Shown: piece after piece, positions 10,001-22,125 of the stretch
Layout of the letters: every line of letters starts with the position of its first letter
Numbering within the stretch: position 1 is the stretch's first letter
Assembly (NCBI RefSeq): GCF_051014685.1
Contig: NW_027479429.1
Span: 62,001-126,000 of the forward strand
Length of the DNA: 64,000 nucleotides
DNA from: Ptiloglossa arizonensis
Taxonomy: Eukaryota > Arthropoda > Insecta > Hymenoptera > Colletidae
Direction: 5' to 3'
Position numbers and translations under genes: made by a program
The notes under the pieces: generated by a model
Seen by the model: only the letters and a program-made list of their open reading frames with translations
Told to the model about the DNA's origin: nothing
The model's database searches: none

Positions 10001-11326
10001 TTTCCCTAGGCCATTCTGGTTAAGCGTTTGGAGCAGCAGATTTGCGAAAAATTTGTTTTCTTGTCAACCATTTCTTAGCTTCAAAGTCCCATATCTCGCG
10101 AACGGATTGACCGAACCCAAAAATTCCTATTGTATCTGAAAGTAGAAACTCGCCCGATTACAACGGTATGCGTATTTATTCCCTAGGCCATTCTGGTTAA
10201 GCGTTTGGAGCAGCAGATTTGCGAAAAATTTGTTGTCTTCTCAACCATTTCTTAGCTTCAAACTCTCATATCTCGCGAACGGATTGACCTAACCCAAAAA
10301 TTCCTTTTGCATTTGAAAGTAGAAGCTCGCCCGATTACAACGGTATGTGTATTTTTTCCCTGGGGCATTCTGGTTAAGCGTTTGGAGCATCAGAATTGCG
10401 AAAAATTTTTTGCTTTCTCAACCATTTCTTGGCTTCAAACTCCCATATCTCGCGAACGGATTGACCTAACCCAAAAATTCCTTATGTATCTGAAAGTAGA
10501 AACTCGCCCGATTACAACGGTATGTGTATTTTTTCCCTAAGGCATTCTGGTTAAGCGTTCGGAGCAGCAGAATTGCGAAAAATTTTTTGCCTTCTCAACA
10601 ATTTCTTGTCTTCAAACTCCCATATCTCGCGAACGGATTGACCTAACCCAAAAATTCCTTATGCATCTGAAAGTAGAAACTCTCCCGATTACAACGGTAC
10701 GTGTATTTTTACCCTAGGGCATTCTGGTTAAGCGATTGGAGCAGCAGAATTGCGAAAAATTTGTTGTCTTGTCAACCATTTCTTAGCTTCAAAGTCCCAT
10801 ATCTCGCGAACGGATTGACCTAACCCAAAAATTCCTGTTGCGTCTGAAAGTAGAAACTCGCCCGATTACAACGGTATGTGTATTTTTTCCCTAGGCCATT
10901 CTGGTTAAGCGTTTGGAGCAGCAGAATTGCGAAAAATTTTTGGCCTTCTCAACCATTTCTTGGCTTCAAACTCCCATGTCTCGCGAACGGATTGACCTAA
11001 CCCAAAAATTCCTTAGGCATCTGAAAGTAGAGACTCGCCCGATTACAACGGTTTGCGTATTTTTTCCCTAGGCCATTCTGGTTAAGCGATTGGAGCAGCA
11101 GAAGTGCGAAAAATTTGTTGTCTTGTCAACCATTTCTTAGCTTCAAAGTCCCATATCTCGCGAACGGATTGACCGAACCCAAAAATTCCTATTGTATCTG
11201 AAAGTAGAAACTCGCCCGATTACAACGGTATGCGTATTTATTCCCTAGGCCATTCTGGTTAAGCGTTTGGAGCAGCAGATTTGCGAAAAATTTGTTGTCT
11301 TCTCAACCATTTCTTAGCTTCAAACT
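7080..11326 (+). repeat. 24-monomer block, copy 1 (28-monomer step)
   Basis: This stretch is nearly identical to 12,035-16,283, offset by 28 monomers (4,956 bp nominal). It contains C, D and E units followed by a run marked by tctcccg (7,611), gttgcgtct/tttgtg, gatagacc/ccctgttac, cccaaatctcgcg with gaattgacc, the rare gcgcaaaa change at 9,160, a taagctttt variant (9,494), cacgattac (9,790) and an aagctcg/ccctggggc unit at 10,269. One A is missing near 9,518 in this copy only. Left and right limits are given at monomer boundaries, and the true breakpoints lie within about one monomer. Confidence 0.85.
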
Positions 11327-12034
11327 CTCATATCTCGCGAACGGATTGACCTAACCCAAAAATTCCTTTTGCATTTGAAAGCAGAAGCTCGCTCGATTAC
11401 AACGGTATGTGTATTTTTTCCCTAGGGCATTCTGGTTAAGCGTTTGGTGCAGTAGAATTGCGAAAAATTTTTTGCCTTCTCAACCATTTCTTGGCTTCAA
11501 ACTCCCATATCTCGCGAACGGATTGACCTAACCCAAAAATTCCTTATGTATCTGAAAGTAGAAACTCGCCCGATTACAACGGTATGTGTATTTTTTCCCT
11601 AAGGCATTCTGGTTAAGCGTTCGGAGCAGCAGAATTGCGGAAAATTTTTTGCCTTCTCAACCATTTCTTGTCTTCAAACTCCCATATCTCGCGAACGGAT
11701 TGACCTAACCCAAAAATTCCTTATGCATCTGAAAGTTGAAACTCTCCCGATTACAACGGTACGTGTATTTTTACCCTAGGGCATTCTGGTTAAGCGTTTG
11801 GAGCAGCAGATTTGCGAAAAATTTGTTGTCTTCTCAACCATTTCTTAGCTTCAAACTCTCATATCTCGCGAACCGATTGACCTAACCCAAAAATTCCTTT
11901 TGCATTTGAAAGCAGAAACTCGCCCGATTACAACGGTATGTGTATTTTTTCCCTAAGGCATTCTGGTTAAGCGATTGGAGCAGCAGAATTGCGAAAAATT
12001 TGTTGTTTTTTCAACCATTTCTTAGCTTCAAAGT
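11327..12034 (+). repeat. Four-monomer spacer between the two 24-monomer blocks
   Basis: The units are marked by gaaagcagaagctcgctcg (11,376), tgcagtag (11,450), aaagttgaaactctccc (11,733) and gaaagcagaaactcg (11,909). The tgcagtag, gttgaaactc and gaaagcag markers recur in the same order at 37,290, 37,573 and 37,750, about 146 monomers away. The last unit starts as D and ends as B, so it is another hybrid. Confidence 0.75.
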
Positions 12035-15000
12035 CCCATATCTCGCGAACGGATTGACCGAACCCAAAAATTCCTATTGTAACTGAAAGTAGAAACTCGC
12101 CCGATTACAACGGTATGCGTATTTATTCCCTAGGACATTCTGGTTAAGCGTTTGGAGCAGCAGATTTGCGAAAAATTTGTTGTCTTCTCAACCATTTCTT
12201 AGCTTCAAACTCTCATATCTCGCGAACCGATTGACCTAACCCAAAAATTCCTTTTGCATTTGAAAGTAGAAACTCGCCCGATTACAACGGTATGTGTATT
12301 TTTTCCCTAGGACATTCTGGTTAAGCGTTTGGAGCAGCAGAATTGCGAAAAATTTTTTGCCTTCTCAACCATTTCTTGGCTTCAAACTCCCATATCTCGC
12401 GAACGGATTGACCTAACCCAAAAATTCCTTATGTATCTGAAAGTAGAAACTCGCCCGATTACAACGGTATGTGTATTTTTTCCCTAAGGCATTCTGGTTA
12501 AGCGTTCGGAGCAGCAGAATTGCGAAAAATTTTTTGCCTTCTCAACCATTTCTTGTCTTCAAACTCCCATATCTCGCGAACGGATTGACCTAACCCAAAA
12601 ATTCCTTATGCATCTGAAAGTAGAAACTCTCCCGATTACAACGGTACGTGTATTTTTCTCCTAGGGCATTCTGGTTAAGCGATTGGAGCAGCAGAATTGC
12701 GAAAAATTTGTTGTCTTGTCAACCATTTCTTAGCTTCAAAGTCCCATATCTCGCGAACGGATTGACCTAACCCAAAAATTCCTGTTGCGTCTGAAAGTAG
12801 AAACTCGCCCGATTACAACGGTTTGTGTATTTTTTTCCTAGGCCATTCTGGTTAAGCGTTTGGAGCAGCAGATTTGCGAAAAATTTGTTGTCTTCTCAAC
12901 CATTTCTTAGCTTCAAACTCTCATATCTCGCGAACGGATAGACCTAACCCAAAAATTCCTATTGCATTTGAAAGTAGAAACTCGCCCTGTTACAACGGTT
13001 CGTGTATTTTTCCCCTAGGGCATTCTGGTTAAGCGATTTGTGCAGCAGAAGTGCGAAAAATTTGTTGTCTTGTCAACCATTTCTTAGCTTCAAGGTCCCA
13101 AATCTCGCGAACGAATTGACCTAACCCAAAAATTCGTATTGCATTTGAAAGTAGAAACTCGCCCGATTACAACGGTATGTGTATTTTTTCCCTAGGCCAT
13201 TCTGGTTAAGCGTTTGGAGCAGCAGAATTGCGAAAAATTTTTTGCCTTCTCAACCATTTCTTGGCTTCAAACTCCCATATCTCGCGAACGGATTGACCTA
13301 ACCCAAAAATTCCTTATGCATCTGAAAGTAGAAACTCTCCCGATTACAACGGTACGTGTATTTTTCTCCTAGGGCATTCTGGTTAAGCGATTGGAGCAGC
13401 AGAATTGCGAAAAATTTGTTGTCTTGTCAACCATTTCTTAGCTTCAAAGTCCCATATCTCGCGAACGGATTGACCTAACCCAAAAATTCCTGTTGCGTCT
13501 GAAAGTAGAAACTCGCCCGATTACAACGGTTTGTGTATTTTTTTCCTAGGCCATTCTGGTTAAGCGTTTGGAGCAGCAGATTTGCGAAAAATTTGTTGTC
13601 TTCTCAACCATTTCTTAGCTTCAAACTCTCATATCTCGCGAACGGATAGACCTAACCCAAAAATTCCTATTGCATTTGAAAGTAGAAACTCGCCCTGTTA
13701 CAACGGTTCGTGTATTTTTCCCCTAGGGCATTCTGGTTAAGCGATTTGTGCAGCAGAAGTGCGAAAAATTTGTTGTCTTGTCAACCATTTCTTAGCTTCA
13801 AGGTCCCATATCTCGCGAACGGATTGACCTAACCCAAAAATTCGTATTGCATTTGAAAGTAGAAACTCGCCCGATTACAACGGTATGTGTATTTTTTCCC
13901 TAGGCCATTCTGGTTAAGCGTTTGGAGCAGCAGAATTGCGAAAAATTTTTTGCCTTCTCAACCATTTCTTGGCTTCAATCTCCCATATCTCGCGAACGGA
14001 TTGACCTAACCCAAAAATTCCTGTTGCGTCTGAAAGTAGAAACTCGCCCGATTACAACGGTATGTGTATTTTTTCCCTAGGGCATTCTGGTTAAGCGTTT
14101 GGAGCAGCAGAATTGCGCAAAATTTTTTGCCTTCTCAACCATTTCTTGGCTTCAAAGTCCCATATCTCGCGAACGGATTGACCTAACCCAAAAATTCCTG
14201 TTGCGTCTGAAAGTAGAAACTCGCCCGATTACAACGGTATGTGTATTTTTTTCCTAGGCCATTCTGGTTAAGCGTTTGGAGCAGCAGAATTGCGAAAAAT
14301 TTGTTGTCTTCTCAACCATTTCTTAGCTTCAAACTCTCATATCTCGCGAACGGATTGACCTAACCCAAAAATTCCTGTTGCGTCTGAAAGTAGAAACTCG
14401 CCCGATTACAACGGTATGTGTATTTTTTCCCTAGGCCATTCTGGTTAAGCTTTTGGAGCAGCAGATTTGCGAAAAATTTGTTGTCTTCTCAACCATTTCT
14501 TAGCTTCAAACTCTCATATCTCGCGAACGGATTGACCTAACCCAAAAATTCCTATTGCATTTGAAAGTAGAAACTCGCCCGATTACAACGGTATGTGTAT
14601 TTTTTCCCTAGGGCATTCTGGTTAAGCGTTTGGAGCAGCAGAATTGCGAAAAATTTTTTGCCTTCTCAACCATTTCTTGTCTTCAAACCCCCATATCTCG
14701 CGAACGGATTGACCTAACCCAAAAATTCCTTATGCATCTGAAAGTAGAAACTCGCACGATTACAACGGTACGTGTATTTTTCCCCTAGGGCAATTCTGGT
14801 TAAGCGATTTGAGCAGCAGAAGTGCGAAAAATTTGTTGTCCTGTCAACCATTTCTTAGCTTCAAGGTCCCATATCTCGCAAACGGATTGACCGAACCCAA
14901 AAATTCCTATTGTAACTGAAAGTAGAGACTCGCCCGATTACAACGGTATGCGTATTTTTTCCCTAGGCCATTCTGGTTAAGCGTTTGGAGCAGCAGATTT

Positions 15001-16283
15001 GCGAAAAATTTGTTTTCTTGTCAACCATTTCTTAGCTTCAAAGTCCCATATCTCGCGAACGGATTGACCGAACCCAAAAATTCCTATTGTATCTGAAAGT
15101 AGAAACTCGCCCGATTACAACGGTATGCGTATTTATTCCCTAGGCCATTCTGGTTAAGCGTTTGGAGCAGCAGATTTGCGAAAAATTTGTTGTCTTCTCA
15201 ACCATTTCTTAGCTTCAAACTCTCATATCTCGCGAACGGATTGACCTAACCCAAAAATTCCTTTTGCATTTGAAAGTAGAAGCTCGCCCGATTACAACGG
15301 TATGTGTATTTTTTCCCTGGGGCATTCTGGTTAAGCGTTTGGAGCATCAGAATTGCGAAAAATTTTTTGCTTTCTCAACCATTTCTTGGCTTCAAACTCC
15401 CATATCTCGCGAACGGATTGACCTAACCCAAAAATTCCTTATGTATCTGAAAGTAGAAACTCGCCCGATTACAACGGTATGTGTATTTTTTCCCTAAGGC
15501 ATTCTGGTTAAGCGTTCGGAGCAGCAGAATTGCGAAAAATTTTTTGCCTTCTCAACAATTTCTTGTCTTCAAACTCCCATATCTCGCGAACGGATTGACC
15601 TAACCCAAAAATTCCTTATGCATCTGAAAGTAGAAACTCTCCCGATTACAACGGTACGTGTATTTTTACCCTAGGGCATTCTGGTTAAGCGTTTGGAGCA
15701 GCAGAATTGCGAAAAATTTGTTGTCTTGTCAACCATTTCTTAGCTTCAAAGTCCCATATCTCGCGAACGGATTGACCTAACCCAAAAATTCCTGTTGCGT
15801 CTGAAAGTAGAAACTCGCCCGATTACAACGGTATGTGTATTTTTTCCCTAGGCCATTCTGGTTAAGCGTTTGGAGCAGCAGAATTGCGAAAAATTTTTGG
15901 CCTTCTCAACCATTTCTTGGCTTCAAACTCCCATGTCTCGCGAACGGATTGACCTAACCCAAAAATTCCTTAGGCATCTGAAAGTAGAGACTCGCCCGAT
16001 TACAACGGTTTGCGTATTTTTTCCCTAGGCCATTCTGGTTAAGCGATTGGAGCAGCAGAAGTGCGAAAAATTTGTTGTCTTGTCAACCATTTCTTAGCTT
16101 CAAAGTCCCATATCTCGCGAACGGATTGACCGAACCCAAAAATTCCTATTGTATCTGAAAGTAGAATCTCGCCCGATTACAACGGTATGCGTATTTATTC
16201 CCTAGGCCATTCTGGTTAAGCGTTTGGAGCAGCAGATTTGCGAAAAATTTGTTGTCTTCTCAACCATTTCTTAGCTTCAAACT
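12035..16283 (+). repeat. 24-monomer block, copy 2 (28-monomer step)
   Basis: Matches 7,080-11,326 unit for unit, with the same rare markers: cccaaatctcgcg/gaattgacc, gcgcaaaa at 14,115, the taagctttt variant, cacgattac and the ccctggggc unit. Private differences include an extra A at about 14,792 (gggcaattc) and gtcctgtc near 14,838. Copy 1 has its own private deletion near 9,518. Identity appears well above 99%, against about 90-92% between neighbouring monomers. Confidence 0.85.
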
Positions 16284-16460
16284 CTCATATCTCGCGAACG
16301 GATGGACCTAACCCAAAAATTCCTATTGCATTTGAAAGTAGAAACTCGCCCGATTACAACGGTACGTGTATTTTTCCCCTAGGCCATTCTGGATAAGCGA
16401 TTGGAGCTGCAGAAATGCGAAAAATTTGTTGTCTTGTCAACCATTTCTTAACTTCAAAGT
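15045..16460 (+). repeat. 8-monomer HOR unit, copy 1
   Basis: Eight units (1,416 bp) from a C unit at 15,045, through the aagctcg/ccctggggc unit, E, tctcccg, gttgcgtct, the cccatgtctcgcg/cttaggcat unit and C, to a gatggacc unit with the PstI-type ctgcag at 16,407. The step of exactly 1,416 bases to the next copy is seen at several markers (15,264 and 16,680; 16,407 and 17,823). It overlaps the right end of the 24-monomer block, so the 8-mer arose after or across that duplication. Confidence 0.85.
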
Positions 16461-17876
16461 CCCATATCTCGCGAACGGATTGACCGAACCCAAAAATTCC
16501 TATTGTATCTGAAAGTAGAAACTCGCCCGATTACAACGGTATGCGTATTTATTCCCTAGGCCATTCTGGTTAAGCGTTTGGAGCAGCAGATTTGCGAAAA
16601 ATTTGTTGTCTTCTCAACCATTTCTTAGCTTCAAACTCTCATATCTCGCGAACGGATTGACCTAACCCAAAAATTCCTTTTGCATTTGAAAGTAGAAGCT
16701 CGCCCGATTACAACGGTATGTGTATTTTTTCCCTGGGGCATTCTGGTTAAGCGTTTGGAGCATCAGAATTGCGAAAAATTTTTTGCTTTCTCAACCATTT
16801 CTTGGCTTCAAACTCCCATATCTCGCGAACGGATTGACCTAACCCAAAAATTCCTTATGTATCTGAAAGTAGAAACTCGCCCGATTACAACGGTATGTGT
16901 ATTTTTTCCCTAAGGCATTCTGGTTAAGCGTTCGGAGCAGCAGAATTGCGAAAAATTTTTTGCCTTCTCAACAATTTCTTGTCTTCAAACTCCCATATCT
17001 CGCGAACGGATTGACCTAACCCAAAAATTCCTTATGCATCTGAAAGTAGAAACTCTCCCGATTACAACGGTACGTGTATTTTTACCCTAGGGCATTCTGG
17101 TTAAGCGATTGGAGCAGCAGAATTGCGAAAAATTTGTTGTCTTGTCAACCATTTCTTAGCTTCAAAGTCCCATATCTCGCGAACGGATTGACCTAACCCA
17201 AAAATTCCTGTTGCGTCTGAAAGTAGAAACTCGCCCGATTACAACGGTATGTGTATTTTTTCCCTAGGCCATTCTGGTTAAGCGTTTGGAGCAGCAGAAT
17301 TGCGAAAAATTTTTGGCCTTCTCAACCATTTCTTGGCTTCAAACTCCCATGTCTCGCGAACGGATTGACCTAACCCAAAAATTCCTTAGGCATCTGAAAG
17401 TAGAGACTCGCCCGATTACAACGGTTTGCGTATTTTTTCCCTAGGCCATTCTGGTTAAGCGATTGGAGCAGCAGAAGTGCGAAAAATTTGTTGTCTTGTC
17501 AACCATTTCTTAGCTTCAAAGTCCCATATCTCGCGAACAGATTGACCGAACCCAAAAATTCCTATTGTATCTGAAAGTAGAAACTCGCCCGATTACAACG
17601 GTATGCGCATTTATTCCCTAGGCCATTCTGGTTAAGCGTTTGGAGCAGCAGATTTGCGAAAAATTTGTTGTCTTCTCAACCATTTCTTAGCTTCAAACTC
17701 TCATATCTCGCGAACCGATTGACCTAACCCAAAAATTCCTATTGCATTTGAAAGTAGAAACTCGCCCGGTTACAACGGTACGTGTATTTTTCCCCTAGGC
17801 CATTCTGGTTAAGCGATTGGAGCTGCAGAAGTGCGAAAAATTTGTTGTCTTGTCAACCATTTCTTAACTTCAAAGT
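16461..17876 (+). repeat. 8-monomer HOR unit, copy 2
   Basis: Same order as 15,045-16,460. It shares the rare cttaacttcaaagt tail (16,450 and 17,866), showing that the duplication junction includes the preceding unit. Private changes include gaacagattgaccg near 17,538, tatgcgcatttatt near 17,604 and cgaaccgattg in the last unit instead of gatggacc. Confidence 0.85.
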
Positions 17877-18230
17877 CCCATATCTCGCGAACGGATTGAC
17901 CGAACCCAAAAATTCCTATTGTATCTGAAAGTAGAAACTCGCCCGATTACAACGGTATGCCTATTTATTCCCTAGGCCATTCTGGTTAAGCGGTTGGAGC
18001 AGCAGATTTGCGAAAAATTTGTTGTCTTCTCAACCATTTCTTAGCTTCAAACTCTCATATCTCGCGAACGGATTGACCTAACCCAAAAATTCCTTTTGCA
18101 TTTGAAAGTAGAAACTCGCCCGATTACAATGGTATGTGTATTTTTCCCCTAGGCCATTCTGGTTAAGCGATTGGAGCTGCAGAAGTGCGAAAAATTTGTT
18201 GTCTTGTCAACCATTTCTTAGCTTCAAAGT
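17877..18230 (+). repeat. Two junction monomers between the 8-mer and 12-mer arrays
   Basis: A C unit with private changes (tatgcctattt, gcggttgg) is followed by a recombinant unit. That unit starts like ttttgcattt/acaatggt and ends with cccctaggcc, gattggagctgcag and gaagtgcg. They link the two HOR families and have no second copy in this arrangement. Confidence 0.7.
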
Positions 18231-20001
18231 CCCATATCTCGCGAACGGATTGACCGAACCCAAAAATTCCTATTGTTTCTGAAAGTAGAAACTCGCCCGA
18301 TTACAACGGTATGCGTATTTATTCCCTAGGCCATTCTGGTTAAGCGTTTGGAGCAGCAGATTTGCGAAAAATTTGTTGTCTTCTCAACCATTTCTTAGCT
18401 TCAAACTCTCATATCTCGCGAACGGATTGACCTAACCCAAAAATTCCTTTTGCATTTGAAAGGAAAGTAGAAACTCGCCCCATTACAACGGTATGTGTAT
18501 TTTTTCCCTAGGGCATTCTGGTTAAGCGTTTGGAGCAGCAGAATTGCGAAAAAATTTTTTGCCTTCTCAACATTTCTTGGCTTCAAACTCCCATATCTCG
18601 CGAACGAATTGACTTAACCCAAAAATTCCTTATGTATCTGAAAGTAGAAACACGCCCGATTACAATGGTATGTGTATTTTTTCCCCTAAGGCATTCTGGT
18701 TAAGCGTTCGGAGCAGCAGAATTGCGAAAAATTTTTTGCCTTCTCAACCATTTCTTGTCTGCAAACTCCCATATCTCGCGAACGGATTGACCTAACCCAA
18801 AAATTCCTTTGCATTTGAAAGTAGAAACTCGCCCGATTACAACGGTATGTGTATTTTTTCCCTAGGGCATTCTGGTTAAGCGTTTGGAGCAGCGAATTGC
18901 GAAAAATTTTTTGCCTTCTCAACCATTTCTTGGCTTCAAACTCCCATATCTCGCGAACGGATTGACCTAACCCAAAAATTCTTTATGTATCTGAAAGTAG
19001 GAACTCGCCCGATTAAACGGTATGTGTATTTTTTCCCTAAGGCATTCTGGTTAAGCGATTGGAGCAGCAGAAGTGCGAAAAATTGTTGTTTTGTCAACCA
19101 TTTCTTAGCTTCAAATTCCCATATCTCGCGAACGGATTGACCAAACCCAAAAATTCCTATTGTATCTGAAAGTAGAAACTCGCCCGATTACAACGGTATG
19201 TGTATTTTTTCCCTAGGGCATTCTGGGTTAAACGTTGGAGCAGCAGAATGCGAAAATTTTTTGCCTTCTCAACCAATTTCTTGGCTTCAAACTCCCATAT
19301 CTCGCGAACGGATTGACCTAACCCAAATTCTTTATGTATCTGAAAGTAGGAACTCGCCCGATTACAACGGTATGTGTATTTTTTTCCCTAAGGCATTCTG
19401 GTTAAGCGATTGGAGCAGCAGAATTGCGAAAAATTTGTTGTTTTGTCAAACCATTTCTTAGCTTCAAAGTCCCATATCTCGCGACGGATTGACCGAACCA
19501 AAAATTCCTATTGTATCTGAAAGTAGAAACTCGCCCGATTACAACGGTATGCGTATTTATTCCCTAGGACATTCTGGTTAAGCGTTTGGAGCAGCAGATT
19601 TGCGAAAAATTTGTTGTCTTCCCAACCATTTCTTAGCTTCAAAACTCTCATATCTCGCGAACCGATTGACCTAACCCAAAAATTCCTTTTGCATTTGAAA
19701 GTAGAAACTCGCCCGATTACAACGGTATGTGTATTTTTTCCCTAGGACATTCTGGTTAAGCGTTTGGAGCAGCAGAATTGCGAAAAATTTTTTGCCTTCT
19801 CAACCATTTCTTGGCTTCAAACTCCCATATCTCGCGAACGGATTGACCTACACCAAAAATTCCTTTATGTATCTGAAAGTAGAAACTCGCCCGATTACAA
19901 TGGTATGTGTATTTTTTCCCTAAGGCATTCTGGTTAAGCGTTCGGAGCAGCAGAATTGCGGAAAATTTTTTGCCTTCTCAACCATTTCTTGGCTTCAAAC
20001 A
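18231..20001 (+). repeat. 12-monomer HOR, partial copy (10 units) with many indels
   Basis: Ten units in the order of units 3-12 of the 12-mer at 20,002, starting with the C variant attgtttct and the ttttgcattt unit with ccccattac. The first two 12-mer units are missing. Unlike its neighbour, this copy carries about twenty small indels between 18,460 and 19,870, described separately. Net length is one base more than ten monomers. Confidence 0.8.
18459..19870. other. Dense cluster of about twenty private small indels
   Basis: Relative to the matching segment 20,533-22,000, this stretch has a 5-base duplication (gaaag at about 18,460) and about twenty 1-2 base gains or losses, many in homopolymers. 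Examples: caacatttc near 18,570, ttttttcccctaag near 18,680, agcagcgaattg near 18,891, gattaaacgg near 19,013, ctgggttaaacgttgg near 19,224, acccaaattc near 19,322 and gcgacggatt near 19,482. The base substitutions expected of an old copy are not raised in parallel. A low-quality patch of the assembly is the simplest reading. Confidence 0.75.
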
Positions 20002-22125
20002 CCCATATCTCGCGAACGGATTGACCTAACCGAAAAATTCCTATTGCGTCTGAAAGTAGAAACTCGCCCGATTACAAAGGTACGTGTATTTTTCCCCTAG
20101 GCCATTCTGGTTAAGCGATTGGAGCAGCAGAATTGCGAAAAATTTGTTGTCTTGTCAACCATTTCTTAGCTTCAAACTCTCATATCTCGCGAACGGATGG
20201 ACCTAACCCAAAAATTCCTATTGCATTTGAAAGTAGAAACTCGCCCGATTACAACGGTACGTGTATTTATTCCCTAGGCCATTCTGGTTAAGCGATTGGA
20301 GCTGCAGAAGTGCGAAAAATTTGTTGTCTTGTCAACCATTTCTTAGCTTCAAAGTCCCATATCTCGCGAACGGATTGACCGAACCCAAAAATTCCTATTG
20401 TTTCTGAAAGTAGAAACTCGCCCGATTACAACGGTATGTGTATTTTTTCCCTAGGACATTCTGGTTAAGCGTTTGGAGCAGCAGATTTGCGAAAAATTTG
20501 TTGTCTTCTCAACCATTTCTTAGCTTCAAACTCTCATATCTCGCGAACGGATTGACCTAACCCAAAAATTCCTTTTGCATTTGAAAGTAGAAACTCGCCC
20601 CATTACAACGGTATGTGTATTTTTTCCCTAGGGCATTCTGGTTAAGCGTTTGGAGCAGCAGAATTGCGAAAAATTTTTTGCCTTCTCAACAATTTCTTGG
20701 CTTCAAACTCCCATATCTCGCGAACGAATTGACTTAACCCAAAAATTCCTTATGTATCTGAAAGTAGAAACACGCCCGATTACAATGGTATGTGTATTTT
20801 TTCCCTAAGGCATTCTGGTTAAGCGTTCGGAGCAGCAGAATTGCGAAAAATTTTTTGCCTTCTCAACCATTTCTTGTCTGCAAACTCCCATATCTCGCGA
20901 ACGGATTGACCTAACCCAAAAATTCCTTTTGCATTTGAAAGTAGAAACTCGCCCGATTACAACGGTATGTGTATTTTTTCCCTAGGGCATTCTGGTTAAG
21001 CGTTTGGAGCAGCAGAATTGCGAAAAATTTTTTGCCTTCTCAACCATTTCTTGGCTTCAAACTCCCATATCTCGCGAACGGATTGACCTAACCCAAAAAT
21101 TCTTTATGTATCTGAAAGTAGGAACTCGCCCGATTACAACGGTATGTGTATTTTTTCCCTAAGGCATTCTGGTTAAGCGATTGGAGCAGCAGAAGTGCGA
21201 AAAATTTGTTGTTTTGTCAACCATTTCTTAGCTTCAAATTCCCATATCTCGCGAACGGATTGACCGAACCCAAAAATTCCTATTGTATCAGAAAGTAGAA
21301 ACTCGCCCGATTACAACGGTATGTGTATTTTTTCCCTAGGGCATTCTGGTTAAACGTTTGGAGCAGCAGAATTGCGAAAAATTTTTTGCCTTCTCAACCA
21401 TTTCTTGGCTTCAAACTCCCATATCTCGCGAACGGATTGACCTAACCCAATAATTCTTTATGTATCTGAAAGTAGGAACTCGCCCGATTACAACGGTATG
21501 TGTATTTTTTCCCTAAGGCATTCTGGTTAAGCGATTGGAGCAGCAGAATTGCGAAAAATTTGTTGTTTTGTCAACCATTTCTTAGCTTCAAAGTCCCATA
21601 TCTCGCGAACGGATTGACCGAACCCAAAAATTCCTATTGTATCTGAAAGTAGAAACTCGCCCGATTACAACGGTATGCGTATTTATTCCCTAGGACATTC
21701 TGGTTAAGCGTTTGGAGCAGCAGATTTGCGAAAAATTTGTTGTCTTCTCAACCATTTCTTAGCTTCAAACTCTCATATCTCGCGAACCGATTGACCTAAC
21801 CCAAAAATTCCTTTTGCATTTGAAAGTAGAAACTCGCCCGATTACAACGGTATGTGTATTTTTTCCCTAGGACATTCTGGTTAAGCGTTTGGAGCAGCAG
21901 AATTGCGAAAAATTTTTTGCCTTCTCAACCATTTCTTGGCTTCAAACTCCCATATCTCGCGAACGGATTGACCTAACCCAAAAATTCCTTATGTATCTGA
22001 AAGTAGAAACTCGCCCGATTACAATGGTATGTGTATTTTTTCCCTAAGGCATTCTGGTTAAGCGTTCGGAGCAGCAGAATTGCGAAAAATTTTTTGCCTT
22101 CTCAACCATTTCTTGGCTTCAAACA
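20002..22125 (+). repeat. 12-monomer HOR unit, complete copy
   Basis: Exactly 12 x 177 = 2,124 bases to the next copy. Order: attgcgtct/acaaagg, gatggacc, C (attgtttct), ttttgcattt/ccccattac, gacttaaccc/gaattgac, ttttgcattt, B, C/A hybrid (attgtatcag), B, C, D, E. No indel was noticed in this unit. It contains the 4-mer and 5-mer motifs seen at the left end of the window, so the 12-mer is a compound built from smaller HORs. Confidence 0.9.

Noticed and set aside
10307..10540. 77-codon open frames at 10,307, 15,264, 16,680, 29,597 and 36,146
   Set aside because: Copies of the same monomer pair (ccctggggc variant) duplicated with the HOR blocks. Near identity reflects array duplication, not a conserved gene family.
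18459..18468. Target-site duplication from a mobile element (gaaag repeated)
   Set aside because: Only five bases are duplicated with no inserted element between them, inside a cluster of other small errors.
18401..19923. Open frames of 61-87 codons with unusual translations in 18.4-19.9 kb and 25.6-25.9 kb
   Set aside because: They arise from frame shifts in the indel clusters, which join pieces of different satellite frames.
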